Below are positions 18,601 through 28,429 of a stretch of 64,000 nucleotides of DNA, piece by piece; position 1 is the first letter of the stretch; each line of letters starts with the position of its first letter. The stretch comes from Phallusia mammillata (lineage: Eukaryota; Chordata; Ascidiacea; Phlebobranchia; Ascidiidae), in contig QLIY01000057.1 of the NCBI GenBank assembly GCA_003260075.1, positions 198,367 to 262,366 on the forward strand, in the 5' to 3' direction. The notes below the pieces were generated by a model. The model was given only the letters and a program-made list of their open reading frames with translations. It ran no database searches and was not told where the DNA came from. A program made the position numbers and the translations under genes.

Positions 18601-21425
18601 ACTTTCAAAAGGATTCTACATCAAAGACAAGTGTCCATAAAAATGACAAACATGTGTCACACAAACATATACAAAACTTACTGATGTTTGGATTGAACAT
18701 TTCACGGGCAAGTCATGTAAGTAGGATCGTACATCAGGGATACATTTGAAGTTGCCGTCCACAGGAATGACATAACTGTCAGGCAGGGTCACAGCCAATT
18801 GTGGTTTTGAACCATGTTTCACAGTTACTGGATATTCACTTTGCATCCATTCACAGTTGTCAGGCAGAACATTTTCACCCAGTAGCCAATTTAAGCACTG
18901 TACACAACACAACAAGTGGTTTGTACATAAAAACAGATAAGACCTCTGTTTGAATATGCTTTACCTGGCATTTTGCTGCATAAGAATCACCGAGAATGTG
19001 GATAGAGAACTTGTTGAAAAGAGTGCTTTGAAAAGTAGACAAACTGAGACATTCTGAGAGATGCTCTTGTAGACCTGCAAGTATTTACATGTGAGTGTTA
19101 AATGTTCGTTGGCAAATTAGCAGCGCAAATAAACACACTTGACACTGTGCTGTTAACAGACAAACAATGGCAATGCACTGACAGGGTTAATGTAAATTAA
19201 ACACAACTTAAACACATGAATTTGTCACAGAACAACAATGCTTTCGAATTTGTTCCCAAGTAGCAATGCCTAATGGCCACAATATGAAATTCAAACACAC
19301 CTCAGCCATTGGGTCTCTGTAAATCAAATGTAACATAAAAACATGAATTTGTTACAAAAGAAAACTCTTTCAATTTGTGTACATGAATCAGTGCTTTACC
19401 ATCACATTATAAAAACCAAAAAAAATCTCCATTGGTCTCTTTTGTTTTCAAAACTTTTACTGATGCTGTGAAGGATAGACATTATATGGAGGTTGGGAAT
19501 ATGAGGGTTGTTGTTGTGGCTGTTGTTGTTGGTATGACATTTGTGGTGGCGGTGCTTGCTGTGGCATTTGTCCATAAGGAATAGGTTGGGAAGATACTGG
19601 CTGTTGTGGGACCTGCTGAGGGTATTTTGGATAAGCCGGGGCAGTTTGTGTAGTATAAGTGTTATTTGTTGGCATAGCTGGCTGCTGGTGCAAACTGTAC
19701 TGAGGAGTTGGGACTTCCATACTCTGTTGAACAGCAGTAGAGGATTGCTGTGGCAATGCATCGTTTCCACTTGTAGGAACAGCACTTGTTTTTACTTGTT
19801 GTGATGGTTGAACATGCGATGTATATTGTGGTTGATTACCGGGCATGTTCACTGGTGGAATGGAACTCGCATAAGATTGCGGGTAAGAGTTTGGTTGTGT
19901 AGATGTAACAGGCTGTTGGCCAGCTGTCGCATTTAGGGCAACAGGGTTCGTTTCTGCAGAGCTGCTCAGAGGGGGCATCATTTGATCTTTTGAACCTGGT
20001 TGGCCACCAGAAAGAATTGATTGCTGTGATCCTGATTGGTTTGAATCAGCCACTGTTGCCAACCAAACCAAGTTTCTGTGAAGGATTTGTTGATACTGGG
20101 CACATTCCTGGACCTTTCCCTTTGCTTGGTTTTCAGATATGCATTGAATCAGATGGCTGTTTTCATCTAGAAGTTTCTGGATTGTTTCAGGGTTAACAGG
20201 CATTTTAGGGTTTCGAACATTTTGAGGAACAAAAGCAACAGACATTGCTCAGCAAATTATTAAAACCTGCAAAACATTTAGCTTATGTACATAACTGTTC
20301 TACTATACACAAGACACAGTTACCATGTATCAATTTTTTCGCAGTTAAACAGAATATGTGATGTAATCAAGGCAGTGTAAGTTTTTTGGGTTTTGCAAAT
20401 AATTGGGTTAAAGTATTGTCTGCTCATACTAACGCTGCTCATTCTTCAGTATCAGTTGCCAGTAAAAAGGCACATTCATACTAGACTCAGAAATCCCTCA
20501 CCATTTGATGCTTTACAAATGGCTATGTAAATTTATCAGTTTATTTAAAATTCATTTACAGAGGTAAAAAAACTTATTTTATGAATTGCTGCAAATATTT
20601 TACACTCATTTTTATGTATAATTTATAATAATTGATAAAATATAGATTTGCGTTGGCTTATGTTTAAACATTAACTAAATTCTTTTGAACCAAAAGATTC
20701 CCTGCAGACCAAAAGTACACTTTGGAGGGATGAAATTGTCTGCTTTTTTTCTTATTAATGTAGGACAAATATTTGCAAACCTGGTTACACAAAAACATCT
20801 ATCTACTAACATACTTTGTTAGGCCTACACAGGCCCACCCATACACAAATAACATTTCCTACATTTTCGTCAAAAAATTGGAGATTTAAGATTGATTTTG
20901 TGGTCAACATTAAATTATTAGAAAATTGCCTAATTTTGAATCAATGTGCCCTTGTTTGGCACAACAAGTAGCCCAATCACATAGGTTGACCTGCAGTAAA
21001 AGTGCTCGAGAAAGATACCAGCTCGGTTGGGCAGGGGCGCCAATCCCTGAGGAGCACACCACAAAAGGATGCTCCTACCTACCCTGGATTATATTTCATA
21101 AAACAGAGATTCAGGTGGATTTGTTTTAAATTTGCAACAAACGACAGATTGCATCTTGCATTGTAAAAAAATACTATGTAAACAACACAACAGGCTTTTC
21201 CTTTTTTTATCAAACCAAAAATACAGAACACAAAAATGCAAACAGTGTAGACTTTGACGTTGTAACAAAAGCTGTAAATCGAGGACACTTACCAATTGAT
21301 GGGTTTTCATTTAGTAGCGATACTGTATCTTCATAGATGCCTTGCAGTCTGTTTTGGTAGTGTTTGAAGATTGCAAAAGTTTCGGACATACTGCACTGAT
21401 CGTGCAGTTCGCTGAAGTCAGTCAT
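12601..21425 (-). CDS. DSTYK: dual serine/threonine and tyrosine protein kinase DSTYK (18 coding exons)
   Basis: Cytoplasmic kinase of the RIPK5 type. Exons, 5' to 3': 21425-21293, 19074-18965, 18897-18682, 18615-18505, 18241-17532, 17278-17119, 16964-16892, 16542-16410, 16298-16190, 15517-15434, 15122-14995, 14926-14748, 13931-13760, 13695-13560, 13488-13375, 13130-13016, 12956-12822, 12758-12601. All phases fit and give 991 residues (human protein 929). The long N-terminal half aligns by eye with vertebrate DSTYK (e.g. [18 protein letters not shown]). The kinase domain shows [37 protein letters not shown] in place of DFG as in the vertebrate protein, and [16 protein letters not shown]. The intron after exon 16 uses a GC donor. 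A splice acceptor lies just upstream of the ATG (exon edge at 21449). Intron 1 contains SS18. Three G-run artefacts fall in introns and do not damage the frame. Confidence 0.92.
14030..14394. mobile_element. MITE-like element with CTAGGGRTRRG / CTCACCCCTAG ends
   Basis: Lies in DSTYK intron 12. It begins CTAGGGATAGGTC and ends GGCTCACCCCTAG, imperfect inverted ends. Its interior has GCTCGG and CGAGTACTCGG palindromic pieces shared with copies near 39479 and 47602. No coding capacity. The target-site duplication could not be fixed. Confidence 0.5.
14500..14510 (+). other. 11-G gap in DSTYK intron 12 (first of two)
   Basis: Followed by an insert (14511-14704) that repeats about 14184-14367 of the nearby transposon. 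Confidence 0.75.
14705..14714 (+). other. 10-G gap in DSTYK intron 12 (second of two)
   Basis: 14715-14777 repeats 14438-14500. Together with the previous run it brackets a short contig misplaced inside a repeat. Confidence 0.75.
15249..15259 (+). other. 11-G gap in a DSTYK intron
   Basis: 15126-15248 recurs at 15260-15380. Confidence 0.75.
15598..15849. mobile_element. hAT-type MITE with 8-bp target duplication
   Basis: Inside a DSTYK intron. It starts CAGGGGTGTCCAAAGTG and ends GGGAAACCCTG, flanked on both sides by GGTTAGTT (15590-15597 and 15850-15857). CAGGG termini plus an exact 8-bp duplication are characteristic of non-autonomous hAT elements. A related end occurs at about 31847. Confidence 0.75.
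17330..17470. mobile_element. small inverted-repeat element (141 bp)
   Basis: Begins CAAGTTTATAGAGCT and ends AGCTCTATAAACTTG, a nearly perfect 15-bp inverted pair; the interior has GACGAAGGCAACCTGTATAG. It lies between DSTYK exons 5 and 6. A second copy seems to start at about 63966, at the window edge. Confidence 0.65.
18279..18466. mobile_element. hAT-type MITE, partly eroded
   Basis: Starts CAGTGGATCCCAAGC and ends AGGAAACACTG, with imperfect 8-bp flanks GCTTACAA and GCTTAGTA. Located in the DSTYK intron between exons 4 and 5. The mismatched duplication suggests an older insertion. Confidence 0.55.
19457..20245 (-). CDS. SS18: SS18/SYT-family BAF chromatin-remodelling subunit, intronless and nested
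   Basis: Subunit of SWI/SNF (BAF) complexes. The 262-residue protein begins MSVAFVP and carries the N-terminal SNH domain (about residues 15-75), recognisable by [19 protein letters not shown] and VADSN. A Q/P/Y-rich tail follows, ending YPSQHQ, as in the QPGY region of SS18 and SS18L1. The domain order and tail match the family; which vertebrate paralogue it equals cannot be decided. The gene has no intron and sits on the same strand inside intron 1 of DSTYK. A strong acceptor (TGTTTTGCAG, exon edge at 20266) lies 21 bases before the ATG, so the mRNA has a spliced 5' leader: a separate upstream exon, a trans-spliced leader, or the first exon of DSTYK. No clear AATAAA was found past the stop codon. 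Confidence 0.88.
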   Translation of the reverse strand: MSVAFVPQNVRNPKMPVNPETIQKLLDENSHLIQCISENQAKGKVQECAQYQQILHRNLVWLATVADSNQSGSQQSILSGGQPGSKDQMMPPLSSSAETNPVALNATAGQQPVTSTQPNSYPQSYASSIPPVNMPGNQPQYTSHVQPSQQVKTSAVPTSGNDALPQQSSTAVQQSMEVPTPQYSLHQQPAMPTNNTYTTQTAPAYPKYPQQVPQQPVSSQPIPYGQMPQQAPPPQMSYQQQQPQQQPSYSQPPYNVYPSQHQ

Positions 21426-21449
21426 TTTACATGTTAATAAGTCTTCTTC

Positions 21450-22973
21450 CTGCAAAAACAAAACCATTTCACAACACATCCACAACAAATTAAACTATTT
21501 GTAAAATACATGAAGTGCCCGCTACAAAACCAATTAGCAGCTTACACTGAAATGCCATAGTACACGAGAACGCAGTGTACGCACCCGCTTAACCTTTAGT
21601 TTAGCTTGTCGTCGATCACAATCGCTTCAACTTGCGAGCAAAACATGCAAAGTGCGGACTTATCTGTCAATCAAGCATCGAATCACTGAAGCGTGCAGAC
21701 AATTTTCAACGCGACCTCACCAAACGTTTTACAAATGTGCAGGCTAAAAAATAAATGCGACATAGATATATAGATATTTCTGTTGGAATAACAAGAATTA
21801 CACCATACTGATGCATATCTTGAATATGAATGCAACACATCTTATGATCCTACGCATAAATTCGGTATAGAGCAGCACGTAGGCTCGTGACAAACTTCAT
21901 GCCCCGAACGCTTGTCCATTGCATCAGTATGACAGTACAGGCGAATTCAAATTGATATGACTTAGTACTAACACTTAATACATAAGTGTGTAGCATTTAG
22001 TTCACAGTCTATATAAAACATATGTTTTATATGGGCTTGCATTTTAATGACAACAATATAAACAACGGAGGGTTTGTTATCACATTAACACCAGGCTGGT
22101 TTTGATAAATGATGATCAAAATGTTGAAGCAACCATCATCCTCTTTTGAAACGCAACTGACGTATCAAATTCATTTAGCCCTCCGGGTCTTTAAGTGCCT
22201 TTTGGGCCTGTTTGCTTTACATATCTTGTGGTGACATCGCATTCGAAAGGTATCTTCGCAACGCAGGGGTCGGCACACTTTCAAAACATTTTAAAATGTT
22301 AATGACATGAGCTGATTTCAATGTGAATAAAAAATCCCGGAGAATCGTTCGTGAAGCCTCGTTTTTAAGAATTACACGAACTGAAAACCAGCAATGCGTT
22401 AGTTCAATGATACAACCAGTTTTACTGTACAGTAGCTCACTGTCAATTCGTATTTTAACGGTTGTGTGATTCGAAACGTGTATTTTATGCTCATGCGCCG
22501 CAAATGTCGCTTTGTTTATGTTTCTACGTGTCTCTATCACGCCGCGTGTTCTAGGCGAACACGAAACTGTGACGTAAACATTACGGGTGGTAACAACAAT
22601 TTTTAGAAAAGTTAACCAAACATCAACGACTGGCCAGCTTATTTTACTACTAATCCTCACGTGGTATTCCAAACTCACGTGACCATCACGAGGCATTGTT
22701 TGATTCAAAGCGAGGCTGCCTGTTCACAAAACGTTTTAACACTGGGGGCCGTTTTTGGTATTTGTGTATAAATTTGGCTTGTGTTAAATACCTGAACCCT
22801 TACCTCTTGTAATGCACTCAAAAGTACCCTCTGACCAAGCCATATATCTGGAATGACATATATCGCTTTAATTTCTAAATGATGTCAAACATGGTAGGCC
22901 ACATTATACACACGTTTTTTAACACAACAAAGATCAAGGTTTTTGAAATCAACAGCAAAACTAGCAATAAAAT
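21450..22973. other. intergenic region with no supported gene
   Basis: Between the DSTYK 5' end and the presumed 3' end of the sphingolipid gene. It contains the doubtful reading frame described at 22217-22696 and a hAT-like end (CAGGGGTCGGCACACTTT at about 22264) without a matching partner. Otherwise nothing could be recognised. Confidence 0.4.
22217..22696 (-). CDS. doubtful open reading frame, 159 residues
   Basis: An uninterrupted frame from an ATG at 22696. The protein resembles no family I know; it has no signal peptide, no obvious domain and ordinary composition. Its 3' end overlaps a hAT-like terminal sequence, which argues for transposon-derived or chance coding. There are no visible splice sites or poly(A) signal tied to it. 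Confidence 0.15.
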   Translation of the reverse strand: MPRDGHVSLEYHVRISSKISWPVVDVWLTFLKIVVTTRNVYVTVSCSPRTRGVIETRRNINKATFAAHEHKIHVSNHTTVKIRIDSELLYSKTGCIIELTHCWFSVRVILKNEASRTILRDFLFTLKSAHVINILKCFESVPTPALRRYLSNAMSPQDM

Positions 22974-24200
22974 TTTATTTGGTATTAATTTATAAAGCAT
23001 TTGAAAGCAATGAGAAATCACACAATGTAAGTATTCAAACATACACCAGGTAATAAGATATGGTTAGATATGTTCATCCATTAGTAGAATCAAAGTACAT
23101 GCACTGATTATACAAAGGTGGATTCATAACAAGGCTTGAGTTTCAACACAGGTCAAACTGTATGTCATCTCAAAGTACAAGAGAACTACTTTAAAGAGGT
23201 GATGTATCAAAAAACATGCAATGGTTTGCTTCACAAACAGTGTTGGTAATTGTAGGCCACAAAATTGAATTTGTTACATCGATTAAAGTGTACGAATAAA
23301 TTGAGGGTACACACGAAAAGTCCTCATAAGTCATTCGGGAATTGATAACCCTGATGTGACTTATCAATAGTTTAAGTAAGATAGAAAAATCACTGCAAAC
23401 TTACTAGCTAAGAACACTATTGGACGGAAAAGAAAAACAGTGTTTACACACAACAAAATCACATGCACAGGCAAACCTTCAATGGTTGTCTAAAACTTAC
23501 ATAAAGGTTCAAGCAAAGAAAAGATTCAGAAAAAAATGTTACTACAGAGTGCAGGTGTAACACATAGTTCTAACCTAATGTTGTGTATTATATTTGCAAA
23601 TATTTCACGGTACCCATTTAATTGTAAATTACACCAAGTTTTGCTGCACACAATGTGCTACATCTGAGAAACAAAAGCAATTCAATGATCTCCTACAGAG
23701 AAGATTGCATAACATTTTTGTGATAAAAAGTAGTGTATGAAATGAAGTAAACCTACATGATAAAACGCAAAGTTTGATAAACAAAAAGATGAAAGCCAAC
23801 AAGTGCTACAATAACACACAATAGGCCTCTAGATTTAATGCAAAGAAAACAGTACATAATCCGCAAAAATAAAATAGTGCCATTTACATAAACACACAGC
23901 TGTTGAAGGCATTTATATACAATCTATGCAACATTTAGGCGAGGTAAATATAATGTTCATCCAGTCCATTTGTAGAAGTGACTCTAACCAGAGATGTATT
24001 TTTTGTTTGTTCTATGGATAACCAAGTATTTAAACAACAGCATGAGTAAGTTTTGACTGTGTAAGTTTGATTCGAAAAATATTGTGATGAAAAGGTAAGC
24101 AATCAACAAATATCAATCTGCTACAAATAACACAATTCTAGAAAAACAGACATTTCATTTTTAAAGCTTTCAGATCACATACAAATAATTTTGCTGCAGT
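22974..24200 (-). other. long 3' untranslated region of the serine palmitoyltransferase gene (inferred)
   Basis: About 1.2 kb of non-repetitive, AT-rich DNA without open frames lies past the stop codon. The first good minus-strand AATAAA (TTTATT at 22974-22979) sits at its far end. It fits a long 3' UTR but could also be simple intergenic DNA. Confidence 0.4.
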
Positions 24201-25736
24201 TTAGTCTACTTTGGTACTTGAATACTTGATTTTCAGCACGTCACCAATTTCGGATATGGCCTGCAGTGCATCTTCAAGTTGTTTCTTACTTAGAGCAGCT
24301 GAAATGCAAAATCTAACTCGGCTCTCCACAAGAGGTGTGGCAGGAAATCCTACAACCACGACTGCAAATCCTCGCTCAAGCATTTCACGACTGAAGGCAC
24401 CTAGTTTGGCAGGAAGGTATATCATCACTGGTACCACAGGGGAATCATCATTACCATACACAATGGCCCCCATTTTCTTCAGGCCCTGGCGAAACATCCT
24501 TGAGTTACTGGCCAACCGCTCAATTCGCTTCTTGCCTTCTTCAGTAGATGAAATAATGTTGAGACTTGTGAGAATTTGTGCACACACTGCTGGTGACATA
24601 GAAGTAGCATAGCAAGCAGAATGAGAAAAACCACGAATGTGTTCTACAAGATCTTTGGAGCCAGCAATGTAACCTCCTGCAGCACCAAAGCTCTTGGTGA
24701 ATGTTCCCATCATGATATCAATCTCTTTTGGGTGTATGCCAAAGTACTCAGTTACACCACGGCCAGTTTCTCCTAGAGCCCCAATGCTGTGAGCCTCATC
24801 CAAAAATACATAAGCCTTATACTTTTTCTTGAGAGCAAGAACCCCTGGTAGGTTCACAATAGACCCTTCCATACTGTAGACTCCCTCAACAATTATTAAG
24901 ATCTTTTTCCATGGTCTATGTGTTCTTGGTTGACCATAAACAACAGCATTCCGTAGCTTCTTTTCCAAATCATCCATGTCATTGTGCTTAAAAACTTGAA
25001 TACTAGCACCAGATAATCTACATCCAAGGACCAAGGAGGCATGGTTCAGCTCATCACTTATGATCAAGCAACCTTTGCTTACCAAACATGGAATATTCAT
25101 AGAATTGGTTGCGAATCCCATTCCAAAGGTCATGCATGCATCCACATCGAGGTACTTAGCCATGGTATCTTCCAGTTTGACATGAATATCCAAGTTGCCA
25201 ATTTCTTGCCTTGAACTGCAAATTCCAACACCATACTTTTTTACAGCATCAATGGCAGCTTCAGCACAAGCTCCAGTTTTCTCTGCAAATCCAAGATAGT
25301 TGTATGAACCAAGGTTGACCACATCTTTGTGCACTTTTCCGGTGTATTCATATTTCCATCCTGACTGAGAAAACCGCCTTTCTGCAATATCAATTGTAGC
25401 ACCTGGCACACTGCAGATCGGTCGATTGAAAACATCCTGAATTCGGTTGTAAATATTGCGAGTGTAGAAGCTTTCAAAGCTAGCATAGAGAGGTACGAAA
25501 TCCTTCATGTCAAGTGGATCTGTGGATGAGTGTGTCTTCTCAATTCTGTACTTGCGAAGGAAATCCCTCAAAAAGCCAAAAACAGTTACAATTGCATAAC
25601 TGATGTATGTAATGATGGCATAAAACAGAGGGGTTGGCTCAAAAGTTTCCTGAAACTTCTTCTTCTTGGGTTCATGAGGCACCTGGCCATTCATAGAGGG
25701 TTGTATCACCCCATTACCATTCTCATGTTTAGACAT
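24201..25736 (-). CDS. SPTLC2: serine palmitoyltransferase long-chain base subunit 2/3, intronless
   Basis: Catalytic subunit of the ER complex that condenses serine with palmitoyl-CoA, the first step of sphingolipid synthesis. The 511-residue protein has an N-terminal membrane segment (about residues 38-56, [19 protein letters not shown]) and then a class II PLP aminotransferase fold. Visible landmarks are [46 protein letters not shown] and [12 protein letters not shown]; the lysine there (about residue 348) forms the PLP Schiff base, which marks this as the LCB2 type rather than the non-catalytic LCB1 type. Vertebrate SPTLC2 is about 560 residues, so the N-terminus is somewhat shorter. No intron. 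A splice acceptor (TTTTGTTGCAG, exon edge at 25759) precedes the ATG by 23 bases. MIC19 lies 246 bases upstream on the same strand. Confidence 0.93.
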   Translation of the reverse strand: MSKHENGNGVIQPSMNGQVPHEPKKKKFQETFEPTPLFYAIITYISYAIVTVFGFLRDFLRKYRIEKTHSSTDPLDMKDFVPLYASFESFYTRNIYNRIQDVFNRPICSVPGATIDIAERRFSQSGWKYEYTGKVHKDVVNLGSYNYLGFAEKTGACAEAAIDAVKKYGVGICSSRQEIGNLDIHVKLEDTMAKYLDVDACMTFGMGFATNSMNIPCLVSKGCLIISDELNHASLVLGCRLSGASIQVFKHNDMDDLEKKLRNAVVYGQPRTHRPWKKILIIVEGVYSMEGSIVNLPGVLALKKKYKAYVFLDEAHSIGALGETGRGVTEYFGIHPKEIDIMMGTFTKSFGAAGGYIAGSKDLVEHIRGFSHSACYATSMSPAVCAQILTSLNIISSTEEGKKRIERLASNSRMFRQGLKKMGAIVYGNDDSPVVPVMIYLPAKLGAFSREMLERGFAVVVVGFPATPLVESRVRFCISAALSKKQLEDALQAISEIGDVLKIKYSSTKVD

Positions 25737-25982
25737 ATTGCATTCCTAAAGAACTATACCTGCAACAAAAAGATACCAATAATAAGAAACTGTAAATAAT
25801 TACTTTTCATACCAATTTTCAGGAATTATCAAAAACACAAAATTACTTAATACAAATGTGTGAATATTTCATTCATACATGTTTATTTTTTACCAGTTGC
25901 AAAGCAGGGGGTGTATGTAATGCAGAAAACAAGCACTTCAACCACACCATTTCTTATTCAAAGAACACATAAATATTTTATT
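25737..25982 (-). promoter_or_regulatory. intercistronic region MIC19-SPTLC2 with poly(A) signal and acceptor
   Basis: Read on the minus strand: AATAAA (25982-25977) directly follows the MIC19 stop codon. About 220 bases later a T-rich acceptor ending at 25760 is placed just before the SPTLC2 ATG, with no obvious 5' donor exon. This is the layout expected of a trans-spliced operon, but a separate promoter in the 246 bases is not excluded. Confidence 0.45.
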
Positions 25983-26498
25983 TTACGCCCCGTCTGGAGA
26001 ATTCTCACATAACAATGAGGACTTAGCCTTGTTTACACACTGAGTAAAGTCCTTTAGGGCAGTTGAGCAATTTAAAACTTGTTTGCTATTGTTTTTATAG
26101 CAATCAATAAGCTGTTGTTGCAGTGTTTCACAAACTGGTTTCAATGTGGGCTTTTTAAACTTTGATTCAGTCTCATGAGCAGAGCGTTGAAATTCTTCAT
26201 AGGACTGGTCGCAAAATGTTTTATGTTTCTCCTTTTCCTGTTCCAAGTCATTCTTCCACTTTTGACTTAAATCGGTGAGCTGTTTTTCCCGCTCATCTAT
26301 AATACTTTGGTATTCCTCCAACAACTTTGAAACTTCTTTTTCTTGTTTGATTTTTGAATTATGGCCACTTTCATTTGGCATCTTGTTTGATGACATTTTT
26401 TGTACAAGAGAAGTGGATAACTGGACACCCTCGGCAGTTTCAATGAACTGGTCCCCATCTTTCTCAATAGTCACCTCATTACTGCCAGAGTTTCCCAT
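25983..26498 (-). CDS. CHCHD3: MICOS subunit MIC19/MIC25 (CHCHD3/6 family), intronless
   Basis: Inner-membrane protein of mitochondrial crista junctions. The 171-residue protein starts MGNSGSNEVT: a glycine at position 2 with nearby serines fits N-myristoylation, as known for CHCHD3. A charged coiled-coil region (about residues 50-110) follows, then a C-terminal CHCH domain with two CX9C pairs (Cys123/133 and Cys144/154) for disulphide-dependent import by MIA40. Order, size and motifs match CHCHD3/CHCHD6; the exact paralogue is unresolved. No intron is present. Unlike SPTLC2 and SS18 it has no acceptor near its ATG, as expected for the first gene of an operon. TAA is followed at once by AATAAA. 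Confidence 0.85.
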   Translation of the reverse strand: MGNSGSNEVTIEKDGDQFIETAEGVQLSTSLVQKMSSNKMPNESGHNSKIKQEKEVSKLLEEYQSIIDEREKQLTDLSQKWKNDLEQEKEKHKTFCDQSYEEFQRSAHETESKFKKPTLKPVCETLQQQLIDCYKNNSKQVLNCSTALKDFTQCVNKAKSSLLCENSPDGA

Positions 26499-28429
26499 GA
26501 TCAGGTTTTAGTGGAATCGCATGTAACAATTTATATGGTCCGGGCCTAAAGTAGCGTTTACTAACTACAGTGACTAAAATCACTGAATTTTTGAAACAAA
26601 TAGTGCCGATTGGTGAGCTTTTAACGAATTAATATTTAAAACCAAACACAAATGTACAATTTGTTTTAAACAAACGTATACCCAATGTATAAAACGGACA
26701 ATACTTACTTGAACTAATACACGAAGCACCCTTGACGTCAATAAATACGTAAAGTAACTTAGATTTTAAGTTTTAACTAAATAATTGCTCAACCTCTCCC
26801 CAACCGCAATTCATTTTTCACAACAGCCACTGACAACAACTCCATCTGGCGGAAATAGTTGGAATGAATGTAGGTCGCGATTAATATTACTATACCAACG
26901 TCTAATTGACATTATATTTTATTTATTCAAGGTGACTCATCCCAAACAAGTGCCTAGCGAAAAATTCTGGCGATGGCGTAAAAATATATATTTAGTAAAT
27001 ACAAATTACAAATGCATGCCAATTTTTATTTTTTGCTGCGTTGCTACGCTTTTCCCAATTTTGTTCTAATTTAATTTTCCCCATTTTTTTTGTTTTTTCT
27101 TTTCTAGTTTTCCCGAATTTCCGCTATTCCGTAAACTGTATCCATGTTTTTCCAGCATATCCCAGCAATATTGTGACGATTTCCACAATTCCACTTCGTT
27201 GAAGTACCGCATTGTAAACATTGTGGTACGACAAAACGACACATGCAGCTGAATGTTTTTGACATATTCTGTAAAATAATGATTTTACTTTTACTGTTAG
27301 GATGTACAGTGTGAAGGTTATTTGGTTGAATCCAAAAATTATTTCATATTATGTTAATGTATTTCATCATTTGTAATTTGTAACACCTATATTACTTACG
27401 GTAACAGTTAACACGTAAAACGTTAAATTTTAAGTGACAAAAATAGCTTTATGGTTAGTTAATAGTTTGCATCAAATATTTATGAGTTAATGTATCATAC
27501 TTTGACAAGGATTTTGTAATATAATATCATACTGTTTTAGTAGAAAACCGTGGGCTTTAAAGCTTTTAATTTAAAGAACGTTGTGTTAAGTTTGGTGGGG
27601 TAGAGAACTATTCTGTAGAATGACGTTCATATCAATATCCATTTATTTAAAAATAAGCTTTTACATTGTGAAAAGATGATTTGAAAAACGTTTTGGCCTT
27701 GCACAGGAATGCACTGGAAACATTACTTACACCACCAGTTCAACTTTTAGAATTGTTTTTTTACACCATTGTGCTTCAGTTTATTTCTGATAATAAAGCC
27801 CAGTTTAGTATGTAAGTCATTAAAACATACAGAACTGCCATACTTTCTTTATTTCCCAGATGCATTTTTATTTTCAAAGACAACAGCTAGACAAAAAAAA
27901 CATAGTTGTACTTGCTTTTAGGAAACGTCATTTTTGTCTGGTGTTCTTACTGTTTTCCTAACTATTGTCCTTTTTTAATCGATTGCCTAAAGATTTGGCA
28001 TTTTTCTCTGCCAAAGTAATTTTGAGTAGTAAAGTATGAAACATTATTGGCATGAACAAAATTAGTTTTTGTAAAAACATATTTATTTAATCATTAATTT
28101 TTCCCCCCTTAAAATCGATGGCAATATTTCATGTTTGCTTTTGTGTTTTTGAATAAATTCTGAAAAGTGCTTAATGTTATGGAATGTAATCACAAAATTT
28201 CTATCCTTTATTGCTTGTTTGCTCTAAACTTAAAATCATCTACATTTATTGTTCCAATATTTAATGGGCAGTTGAGTTATCAATATAATGCTTACAGTTG
28301 ACATTTACCAGATGTTTGAATACAGAATTATTGTATCACTATAGTGCTCTTATGCACCATTTGATATGGATCATGAGTGGTCCCTAAACACAACTGCTGT
28401 TGACGTTTGGTTGAATCCAATTCACAAGC
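26499..28429. other. divergent intergenic region MIC19 / MEGF8
   Basis: About 1.9 kb of AT-rich DNA between two divergent genes, presumably holding both promoters. No coding exon, RNA gene, transposon terminus or CpG-rich block was recognised. Confidence 0.45.
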
